Positions 56,113 to 64,000 of a stretch of 64,000 nucleotides of DNA are shown here, piece by piece. Made by a program: the position numbers and the translations under genes. The notes under the pieces are model-generated. The model saw only the letters and a list, made by a program, of their open reading frames with translations. It had not been told where the DNA came from and made no database searches. The stretch comes from Zizania palustris (taxonomy: Eukaryota > Streptophyta > Magnoliopsida > Poales > Poaceae). The stretch covers positions 85,579,532 through 85,643,531 of the forward strand of contig JAAALK010000287.1 of assembly GCA_019279435.1 (NCBI GenBank), given 5' to 3'. The number at the start of each line of letters is the position of its first letter. Within the stretch, counting starts at the first letter, position 1.

Positions 56113-56143
56113 GGTTCATGGTGAGCCTGGTTCACCGTGGACC
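56113..56143 (+). repeat. Conserved hairpin in LTR of H
   Basis: GGTTCATGGTG and CACCGTGGACC pair over 11 positions, with two G-U wobbles in sense RNA and a 9-nt loop. Confidence 0.75.
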
Positions 56144-57923
56144 AGAGACTGTTTTTCTGTTTAAATAAAATCCAGAAAATAGTTTAAACTTTGAAAATTC
56201 ATATCTTGCTCATTTTAACTCCAAATTTCACCATTCAAATTTTGTTAAATCCAGAATAATATTCTCTACACATTAATGCCATAAAAACAGTATGTTACTG
56301 TTACCCAAAATATTTTTAGCAAATAAAAGAATAAAAACCCCTTAGGGATAAATTATTAATTCAGAAAATAAATTAGGAAAAATCCTAAAAGTGAAGTCTT
56401 ACTGTTTTATACCCAACTTTAGAATATTAAAATATTACTTCACATAAAAAACACCCACAAATATGAATATTGCTTATTTGGTGGATTTTATCTGTTTATT
56501 AAATGTATTGTTTACTTTTCCGTATCGAGAAGACTACGAGTTCGTCGAGGAGCAGGAGTTCTACCCCGAGGTTCCTCCATCCCCCTTTGCTGAGCAAGGC
56601 AAGTCATCGACCATCTCTGTGGAAACAGTTGATCAAAATTGAGCCTATGTTTTAATCACTTATCGCTATAACCCATAGGTTAATATTGCATTAGTCAAAT
56701 ACTCAAGCCTTACACTTATATTTATTAGATCCCCGTCCTTGTGTGCAAACCCAAGCCATGCTTATTGAGCCTTAACTCCTTGTCACTCTATAATAAATAT
56801 ATTAGCTAGTGCCCAATGTACCGGCACAACAGCTATAGGTTAAAAAGAATGAGTCGTAGATAGCTGGATTCTGTATATGAATTTCCCTGTTATTCTCGTC
56901 TCTGGACTCTGTTGGAGTTGGCTAGGTTATAAGTATGGTGGGTTCCGGGTGCAAGCTCGGGCACTGGTTTGTCACACCCGGGGCACTATAAGGACCGGTC
57001 TGCGGGATCTGTTGCAAAGCACTTCCGTACCAACCACAAGTCTAATGGGTAAGTCCTAACTGGAAGTATGGAATACTCCGGCTCGATGCACCATATAGGA
57101 GGGGGCAAGGGGCTAGCCTGCGGGCGACTTGTACCGACGAGGCTCAAGGGGGGGTATGGTGGGGCTCCGATGCGCCGGGACACCATATGAAACCCATAAG
57201 AGGGTGCTATTGAGTCGGGGAGGACTATATGAAAGGTTTTGGCACGAGTTCCCGTGTGATGGGTCATCTCGTTACACTTCGGTGTAGGTGATGAGTGCGT
57301 GCCTTGTGGGTACAGTGGTACATCTCTGATCAGAGTAAAATCAATGTTTTCGAAAAGCCGAGCCCACGGTCAAGGGCGGGTTGTGTGACTACTCGCAGTT
57401 AGTTTACAATTGTTTGAATGGTCGAGTTATTCATGGCACGTAAGGACTGTTGAGCGAGGTGGGGCTGACTGTACCCCTCGAGTTAGAAGATGATGATGCA
57501 CACACACATGTTTACTTTTCCGTACATATAATTTGCTCACATTTAAAGCTTTACAATTATGCTGCTTCCGCTAAATTAGCCACTATCTCCCTTGTTATTA
57601 CCTTGCATTATATTTGCATTCGGTGGCTTGCGGAGTACATCTGTACTCACCCCGTTGACTTACAACATCAGAGCCCGTCTACTATGAGGAGGATGAAGGT
57701 CTGGAGTAGCGACCCAGTCAAGGCGAGACTGGAAGGAGGCGTTCATCTAGGATCCTTATTTTATTAGTTTCTCTTCATCTTTATACACTTTTGTATTAAT
57801 GCGGTCTACGAACCGTGAATGATTGCCCGTATTGTACGTGGTCGCATGATGAACGTCTTGTATTATTGATTTTCTGTGGAATCTCAATAAAGTCCTGATT
57901 TATTAAATCGGGGCGCGACAAGA

Positions 57924-57936
57924 TGGTATCAGAGCC
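57924..57936 (+). promoter_or_regulatory. Primer-binding site of element H
   Basis: TGGTATCAGAGCC lies 3 nt after the LTR, matching the initiator tRNA-Met 3' end. Confidence 0.93.
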
Positions 57937-58060
57937 GACTTGACTGTAGGAAGCCAAACAGACCTGACCCTAGGACTTATACTTACTATATTTTCTTACA
58001 AACACTGCTTATCCTCTCATCTTCCGAGGTTTTCACAAAACTTTTCTCTCTTTTTTGTAG

Positions 58061-58873
58061 ATGCCGGTTCACACCATGAGCGGGACTCTTCGTGACGAGG
58101 CCGGATTCGTCCGCGAGCTTCGCGTGCTCGTCGACTTTTTGGGGTTTCCCCATGAGCCTGCGTTCCACGGGATCTTTCCCGATGCGAACGAGAGCTACTG
58201 CGAGGTCACGGTTGTGATCCGCCCCTCTTCCACGCAGCCACCCTTCTACACCCATGGAGTTGGAGGACCTTCATTCGTGGTGGCCAGCCAGCGAGCCGCT
58301 CTTCAGTCCCTCGCCGAGCTTCGACTGGTGTACGACTGCCACCTCCGTGACACCGTCTACCGCTTCATGCCCATGCGCACACCCGGGAGTCACCGCAGCA
58401 TCTACATCAGTCCCCTCACGCAGAGCAATTCCGCCATCACCCGCACGATGAGACTCTTGGAGGCCATGGACAACCTCCACACAGAGGCCGTCCTCGACGC
58501 AGACAGCCAGCACGACACCATCGACTTCTACCGCCACACTTCGGAGAACCTGACCCGTGAGAATGCCGAGCTCTGTCGACAGCTTGAGCAGAACCCTCTA
58601 TTGACCCTTGAGGTGGAGGAGTTGAGGCGTCAGAACGAGCTCCTACGCCAGGGCGCCATGGTCCACACCCAGCTCCGTCAGCAGCTCAGAGAATTGAAGA
58701 AGGACATAGAGGAGATCGCGCCTCTCTCGCCTCGCAGGAAGAAACCCCTTCGGATCCCCACTGTGAGGCCCAAGAGGATCTCCCGCAGCGCACCACCCGC
58801 CGGACCGTCCAGTTCCTCGACCCCGACCATCTCCCACGAGCCCGAGATCGAGCCGTCCCCCGAGCTGCCCTAG
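58061..58873 (+). CDS. orf0 of element H (270 aa, intact, unknown function)
   Basis: This open frame lies between PBS and gag, with counterparts in C and E. Residues ~1-60 hold a hydrophobic LVDFLGFPHEPAFHGIF block. Residues ~65-130 contain SFVVASQRAALQSLAELR and the most conserved block, FMPMRTPGSHRSIYIS. Residues ~140-165 have LLEAMDNLHTEAVLDADS. Residues ~165-230 look like a coiled coil (LTRENAELCRQLEQN, VEELRRQNELLRQ, LRQQLRELKKDIEEI). A basic patch (RRKKPLRIPTVRPKRISR) may act as a nuclear-localisation or nucleic-acid-binding segment. The tail is Ser/Pro/Glu-rich. No signal peptide or catalytic motif is seen. I recall that rice elements of the RIRE3/RIRE8 type also have an ORF before gag (orf0). 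The role is unknown. Confidence 0.85.
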   Translation: MPVHTMSGTLRDEAGFVRELRVLVDFLGFPHEPAFHGIFPDANESYCEVTVVIRPSSTQPPFYTHGVGGPSFVVASQRAALQSLAELRLVYDCHLRDTVYRFMPMRTPGSHRSIYISPLTQSNSAITRTMRLLEAMDNLHTEAVLDADSQHDTIDFYRHTSENLTRENAELCRQLEQNPLLTLEVEELRRQNELLRQGAMVHTQLRQQLRELKKDIEEIAPLSPRRKKPLRIPTVRPKRISRSAPPAGPSSSSTPTISHEPEIEPSPELP

Positions 58874-59050
58874 ACGTAGTTTTACGATTGATTGTTATTT
58901 TTATTATTGCTTGCTTGTATTAGCATTCATGTCAAAACATAAGGCATGAATGAAAAAAATAAATAAATGTAACCGCAAGAACGGTACCCTTTTGAAATAA
59001 AATATAAAGAAGTTCACTAAAATAAATGTGTATATTCTGAAAAATCCAGG

Positions 59051-60466
59051 ATGACCAACACTCAGGGTTCAGACGCTCCTCAGAACGGAGGAGATAGTGG
59101 CAACCTGCCACAATGGGGAGCCACCGGGCAACGGCAAGCCCCGGTCGCCAATCACCCCACCTTGGCTGAGATGATGGCCACCCAGAACCAGCTGGTCTCA
59201 GCCCTTCTGCACCAGATGCAGCAGCAGCAGCAGCAGATGCAAGAGCAGCAGGCTCATCTCTTCCGCCTCCACCAACAGCCCGAGCTGGCCCGACCTGCCA
59301 CACCAGCTCCCGCTCCCGCGTCGCAGCTCTCGGAGTTCCTCCGAGTCTGCCCACCGACCTTCTCGAGCACCACCAACCCCATGGAGGCTGGGGATTGGTT
59401 GCGAGCTATCGAGAAAAAGCTCGACCTCCTGACCTGCACTGAGCAGGAGAGGGTGGCCTTCGCCACCCACCAGCTTCATGGTCCCGCCGCTGAGTGGTGG
59501 GACAATCACCGCGAGACTCTGCCCGAGGGCCACGCCCATACTTGGGCAGAGTTCTCAGCTGCTTTCCGTGCCGCTCACATCCCCGACGGCATTGTAGCTC
59601 AGAAGCAACAGGAGTTTAGGGACCTGCAGCAGGGGAGCAGGTCCGTAACAGAATACTTGCACGAGTTCAACCGACTGGCCAGGTACGCACCGGAGGAGGT
59701 CCGTACGGATGCGGCCAGACAAGCCAAGTTCCTTAGGGGACTGAAGGACGAGTTGTCCCTGCAACTCATCGCTGGAGACTTCGCCAACTTCCAAAAGTTG
59801 GTAAACAAGGCTATCATGCAGGAGACCCAGCAAAACAAGGTCGACCTGAAGAAGAAGCGCATGATTGCCTTCAGGCAAAACCAGGGTATGGCCCAGAGAC
59901 CCCGTTTTGCTCCACCTCCACCAGCGCAGCAGTACCACCCCCGCCCAGTGTATCGTCCGGCGCCACCAGCCGCTAATGCCGGAGCAAGCCAACCTCGTCC
60001 CGCTCCCGCCGCACCAACCGTCCCAGCTGCCCCGGCCAAGAAGCCGGAAGTTTTGAGAGACAGGCATGGCAAGCCTGTAGTATGTTTCAACTGCCGCCAG
60101 GAGGGACACTACTCCCATCAGTGCCCTCATCCCAAGCGTGCTCAAGGCGTCGCCTCCAACCCCGCCGTCCGCGCCAAGGTGAACCACGTCACCGCCGAGG
60201 AAGCCCAGGCCGCCCCGGAGATTGTCATGGGTAAGTTTATGGTTCATTCATCGCTTGCAGTGGTATTATTTGACACCAGAGCTACCCACTCCTTTATATC
60301 AACTGCTTTTGTGGAAAATAATGCCCTGGACATAAGTGAACTACCCAGGCCAGTATTAATAGCTACCCCGGGCAAGCAAACCCTCGCCTGTTCCTTTAGT
60401 CCAAGGGTATGGGTAGATATCCAAGGCACGATATTTTGGGCCGACCCCATTCTAATAGAATGCTAA
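59051..60466 (+). pseudogene. gag and protease of element H
   Basis: The ATG at 59051 lies 177 bp after orf0. Residues ~50-75 are Gln-rich (CAG runs at 59219-59255). The capsid-type gag core with TNPMEAGDWLRAIEKKLDL spans residues ~105-270. A Pro/Ala-rich linker (~290-335) follows. A CCHC zinc knuckle (CFNCRQEGHYSHQC) starts at residue 345. The protease begins near residue 395 with VVLFDTRATHSFIS, in which the usual small residue after the DT pair is Arg. The frame stops at TAA 60464-60466, inside the protease, where C, D and E have sense codons. This one stop and the protease change make the copy defective. The pol frame continues in phase right after it. Confidence 0.93.
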
Positions 60467-62699
60467 GGTTTGGATCTCATCCTAGGGATGGATTGGCTAA
60501 ACAAACACCAAGGTGTGATAGAATGTGCCCAGAGAAAAGTGACCGTGACTGATGAAGAAGGGACTATAGTCACATTCCAGATGCCCAGCATGAAGGCCGG
60601 GAGGACAAGACTACATCAGATTACCCTGGAGGAGATACCAGTAGTCAGTGAGTACCCGGACGTATTCCCAGAGGATCTACCAGGGATGCCACCCAAGAGG
60701 GACATCGAGTTCCGGATTGACCTGGTGCCCGGAACCACTCCTATTTATAAGCGACCATACCGGATGGCCGCCAATGAGTTAGCTGAGATGAAGCAGCAGT
60801 TGGAGGATCTCGAGAAGAAAGGCTACATCAGGCCTAGCACATCGCCATGGGGTGCTCCCGTCATCTTCGTCGAGAAGAAAGAAGACAAGGCAAAGCGTAT
60901 GTGTGTGGATTATCGCGCTTTGAATGAAGTAACCATCAAGAATAAGTACCCGTTGCCTCGAATCGACGATCTCTTCGACCAACTAAAAGGAGCTACAGTG
61001 TTCTCGAAGATCGACTTGCGTTCTGGTTATCATCAGTTAAGGATCCGAGAAGAAGACATACCCAAGACGGCCTTCACCACCCGTTATGGATTATATGAGT
61101 GCACAGTCATGTCCTTTGGATTGACCAACGCCCCTGCATTCTTCATGAATATGGTGAATAAGGTGTTCATGGAGTATTTGGACAAGTTCATCGTGGTCTT
61201 CATAGACGACATCCTCATTTACTCCAAGGACCAGAAGGAGCACGAGGCTCACCTCCGGTTAACCTTAGGAAAATTAAGGGAACACCAATTGTATGCCAAG
61301 TACAGCAAATGCAAGTTTTGGACGGCAGAAGTAAAGTTCCTTGGACACATCATCTCTGCTCAAGGAATCGCAGTAGACCCTGCCACCGTAGAAGCAGTTA
61401 CGGATTGGTTGCCACCCACGAACGTATCTGAGATACGAAGTTTTCTGGGTTTGGCCGGATATTATCGGAGATTTATTGAGAATTTTTCCAAGATAGCCAA
61501 GCCTATGACCAAGTTGTTACAGAAAGGAGAGAAGTTTGAGTGGACTCCTGAATGCGAGGAAAGTTTCCGCACCCTCAAGACCCGTTTGGTGTCTGCACCT
61601 ATACTGACCCTACCGGATATCCGTAAGGACTTCCATGTCTACTGCGACGCATCTCGCCAAGGATTGGGATGTGTTCTTATGCAAGATGGGAAGGTTATCT
61701 CTTATGCCTCCCATCAGTTGAGACCTCATGAGTTGAATTATCCGACCCATGATTTGGAACTAGCCGCCGTGGTGCACGCCCTTAAGATTTGGAGGCACTA
61801 TTTGGTGGGAAATCGCTATGAGATTTTTACGGATCACAAGAGCTTGAAGTATATCTTCACACAACCAGACCTGAACTTGAGGCAAAGACGATGGTTGGAA
61901 CTAATCAAGGACTATGACTTAGGTATTCACTACCACCCCGGAAAAGCAAATGTGGTAGCTGATGCCTTAAGTCGCAAGGGATATTGCACAGCCATGATGA
62001 TTCAAGAACACGCACCCTTGTTATGTAGGGAGATGGAAAAGTTGAATCTTGGATTGACCACCGGAGCATATCTAGCCACTTTGGAAACCCGGCCTATTCT
62101 ATTTGAGCAGATCCGTGAAGCTCAGTTGGAGGACCCGGATATAGTTGCCATTAGGAAGAATATGAGACAAGGGAAAGCCCCCGGATTCTCAGAGGACGAG
62201 AATGGCACCATCTGGTTTGGACCCCGGATATGTGTGCCGGATAAACCTGAGATAAAGACCCTTATCCTAAGAGAAGCCCATGAGACGTTGTACTCCATTC
62301 ATCCCGGCAGTACCAAGATGTACCAAGATCTGAAGGAACGATATTGGTGGGTTAGCATGAAAAGAGAGATTGCCCAGTTTGTCGCCGAATGTGACACCTG
62401 CAGAAGAGTAAAAGCTGAACATCAGAGGCCTGCAGGATTGTTACAGCCACTTAAAGTGCCGGAATGGAAGTGGGAAGAGATCGGTATGGATTTCATCACC
62501 GGATTACCAAAGACCCAACTTGGGTATGATTCTATTTGGGTGATCATCGATCGGCTTACGAAAGTAGCTCATTTCATAGCCGTCAAGACGACCTTCAGTG
62601 GCCCCAAGCTTGCAGAGCTATATATGGCCCGGATCGTATGTCTTCATGGAGTTCCTAAGAAGATAGTGTCTGACCGAGGAAGTCAGTTTACCTCTCGTT
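60467..62699 (+). pseudogene. pol of element H: protease end, RT, RNase H, integrase (truncated)
   Basis: It is in phase with gag after the TAA and open to the K4 junction. The protease end has LDLILGMDWLNKHQG. RT has LPGMPPKRDIEFRIDLVPGT, MCVDYRALNEVTIKNKYPLPR, DLRSGYHQLRI and FIVVFIDDILIYSK (catalytic DD ~61205). RNase H has FHVYCDASRQGLGCVLMQDG (~61635) and HYHPGKANVVADALSRKG (~61930). Integrase has HHCC (AHETLYSIHPGSTKM, CDTCRRVK, ~62280-62410), GMDFITGLPKTQ (first Asp) and VSDRGSQFTS (second Asp, ~62670). It is cut before the catalytic Glu and chromodomain by K4; the ~8 codons after 62699 are K4 sequence. Confidence 0.94.
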
Positions 62700-62702
62700 T
62701 GA

Positions 62703-62737
62703 GGAGCCATGCTGAATAGCGTGGGCCTCATGGCTCC
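62703..62737 (+). repeat. Terminal hairpin of K4
   Basis: GGAGCCATG (62703-62711) and CATGGCTCC (62729-62737) are perfect 9-bp arms with a 17-nt loop, 3 nt from the LTR start. The sequence differs from K3's terminal hairpin but the position is the same. Confidence 0.75.
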
Positions 62738-62814
62738 AGATGTGATGAGTCATTGTCAACGGTAGTCAAAGAGGACTGAAAAGAGAGAGAAGACCTGCTG
62801 CATCTGGGCCGCGT

Positions 62815-63015
62815 GTGACTCAGGTACACGGGCAGCGAGCGACTGTCGGGCAGAGGAGGCCGCGAAGTCGGGCTGGCCCAATCCGGGTACATGGGCTAGG
62901 AGCAGTAGAGGATCCACTGGACTGTTGACCGGGATTGACTCAGGTACACGGGCGGCGAGTGATTGCCGGGCGGAGGGAGCCGCGGAATCAGGCCGGCCCA
63001 ATCCGGGTACCCGGT
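62815..63015 (+). repeat. Direct duplication in K4 (120-bp period)
   Basis: The ~78-bp block TGACTCAGGTACACGGGC...AATCCGGGTAC starts at about 62815 and again at about 62935, with scattered differences. Confidence 0.85.
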
Positions 63016-63289
63016 GCGAAGACGGTGGACGCTTTGTCAGTTTCGGCGCAAAACTGACGACCGTTGATTTCGGATCTGACCGTTCTGAGGCGAAGCCGTA
63101 GCTGCTACGAAAGCTCCGCATCAGGACAAGTTACCTTTATTTAGGACTTTACTATTTTGCCTTTAGGCCCACAGTCTGTCAGTCGAGTCTGTAAAAATAT
63201 CCTAAGGGCAGTTTCGGTCTTTTCCATTTTTATTCAGCGTCTGTAAAAATCCTAGGGGTATTTCTGCATTTTACCCATTTATTGGGCTG

Positions 63290-63301
63290 CCTATAAATAG
63301 G
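63290..63301 (+). promoter_or_regulatory. Putative TATA box of K4, palindromic
   Basis: CCTATAAATAGG is a perfect 12-bp inverted repeat containing TATAAATA. It is followed by a short leader with CCCTAGGGTTAGGGTT. Confidence 0.6.
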
Positions 63302-64000
63302 CCCCAATCCCTAGGGTTAGGGTTAACTCAATCAAATCAAAAATCAGAGTTCATCTACTTTTTGTCTTCCCCACCAACTGTTCATCCGCCGCACTGAATC
63401 TTCCTGCGCCATCGTCATTTTTGCTTTCGCTGCCACGGCCAGCTCGCAACCAGTGCCGCTCGGATTCCAAGCGCTCCACTGATCTCCGGTTTGTTTTTCC
63501 CTCTCCGGTTTTCTTCTTCTCTCAAAAACCGGATCTTGGTTTTTGTTTTCCCACGGCATTTTGCCGCGTGCTGTTCTGGAGTCATGGAGGTGGAGTGTGC
63601 TGGCGAACTCGGAGGAAGGCTCGAGGCGTAGTCTGCGTGCGGCAGCAGTAGCTGCAGCTGCGTTGTGCAGCGTGCAGCAGCTTGCAAGCTGTGCTGCAGG
63701 CGATCTTGTCCCTTCCAGCTGGTGCGCACGGCTGTTGAGGAATCAACAGCAAGACACACATTAATCAACCGAGGAACAACTTCAACGTGGGGTCCACGAT
63801 AGCATCGTCGGTGGAATGTTCTTGAAGCCAGGTGCACGGAAATCGAGGTAAAAAGCTTTAATGTTGATGCACGTCTCGTTGAGTATATCTCCTAATCTTG
63901 CATAGGGAAACGTGCCTAATCTTTTTGCTTAATTTGCCATCCAGATTAATATTTGAGTACTGTTAATACTTTTTCAATATTTTCCATAACATCTGGTTGC

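Larger units (their letters stand above)
54616..57920 (+). repeat. 5' LTR of element H (3305 bp)
   Basis: It starts TGTAACACCCCAG, ends GGGGCGCGACA, and is followed by the PBS. GC-rich, CpG-rich sequence spans 54950-56110. A TATTTAAA box lies at 55384-55391. The hairpin (56113-56143) is followed by AT-rich sequence. The open frame on the opposite strand at 55031-55642 is a by-product of high GC and is not called. Confidence 0.93.
54616..62699 (+). mobile_element. Element H: Tekay/Del-like chromovirus, 5' LTR to integrase
   Basis: H holds a 5' LTR (54616-57920), PBS, intact orf0, and gag-pol up to the integrase core, where K4 interrupts it. It is inserted in G's pol. The 5 bases before it (TCTCA, 54611-54615) are the candidate target duplication, but the other end is outside the window. 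It is the least damaged element here. Confidence 0.92.
62700..64000 (+). repeat. K4: LTR of family K, runs off the window
   Basis: It starts TGAGGAGCC in H's integrase; candidate target duplication TCGTT (62695-62699). The start shows GATGAGTCATTG, like the GATGAGTGATTG of K1-K3. The segment 63030-63330 parallels K2 at 9140-9380 (GCTTTGTCAGTTT, GTAGCTGCTACGAAAGCT, TATA). It holds a terminal hairpin, a 120-bp-spaced duplication, and a leader with a GCAGC-rich palindromic patch (63640-63705). The T-rich interior begins near 63840. The small open frames here are not shared with the other copies. Confidence 0.8.

Noticed and set aside
57921..57940. tRNA gene at the PBS
   Set aside because: Only the 3'-terminal complement of initiator tRNA-Met is present. 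No cloverleaf or internal promoter boxes are seen around any of the PBS sites.
59555..60247. 230-residue minus-strand frame
   Set aside because: Antisense to H gag and zinc knuckle. No independent homology.
60464..60466. Programmed stop readthrough between gag-PR and pol in H
   Set aside because: C, D and E have sense codons at this position inside the protease, so the TAA is a mutation and not a recoding site.
63311..63326. Telomere-like CCCTAGGGTTAGGGTT
   Set aside because: Only about two imperfect units, in the leader of K4, with a related short motif in K2. It is part of the LTR and not a telomere tract.
1..64000. A host protein-coding gene
   Set aside because: Every recognisable coding segment belongs to Ty3/gypsy-type elements or to unidentified transposon debris (Z). 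No other family could be supported.

Overview
This window is intergenic repeat DNA from a plant nuclear genome, most likely a grass (Poaceae). It is a pile of nested, truncated and recombined LTR retrotransposons. No host gene, tRNA, rRNA, CRISPR array or prokaryotic operon is visible. The grass assignment is inference: Tekay/Del-like chromoviruses with ~3.3-kb LTRs and an ORF before gag, plus Tat-like elements with two RNase H domains, sit in GC-rich LTR islands. Every primer-binding site found fits initiator tRNA-Met (TGGTATCAGAG type). I use private labels below.

1-14.65 kb. Element A is the gag/protease/RT-start half of a minus-strand Ty3/gypsy element with its LTR (3134-3758). A second pol C-terminus abuts the far side of that LTR. 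Next come a scrap of Tat-like LTR, unclassified DNA, two copies (K1, K2) of a large noncoding LTR family 'K', and degenerate coding debris 'Z'. A second Z copy lies inverted at 14.29-14.64 kb, with tandem arrays between the two.

14.65-42.55 kb. This is a four-level nest. Element D (plus strand, decayed Tekay-like gag-pol) is split at 16854-16858 by K3, a ~3.45-kb solo LTR with a perfect 5-bp target duplication (CAAGA). K3 is split by element C (16959-37595, minus strand, Tekay-like, ~3.25-kb LTRs, orf0-gag-pol). C's 5' LTR is split by a composite (26260-34918) holding a reversed K fragment, an inverted Tat gag core, and T1, a Tat-like gag-PR-RT-RH-aRH-INT with its 3' LTR.

42.55-64 kb. Element E (plus, Tekay-like) is fused to the end of D. 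Its 3' LTR is truncated against F, an internally deleted Tat-like element with a 1284-bp LTR. F abuts G, a second Tat-like pol fragment. G is interrupted by H (from 54616), the best preserved element: complete 3305-bp 5' LTR, PBS, intact 270-aa orf0, and gag-pol with one internal stop. H's integrase is cut by K4, another K LTR that runs off the window.

Together the parts show the usual LTR-retrotransposon cycle: LTR promoter, tRNA-primed reverse transcription, capsid, protease, RT/RNase H, integrase with chromodomain. They also show its decay by nesting, solo-LTR formation and short-homology deletions. The items most worth a second look are the conserved orf0, a hairpin conserved in the Tekay-like LTRs whose pairing survives only in the sense RNA, and the K family with its hairpin termini and intron-like interior.
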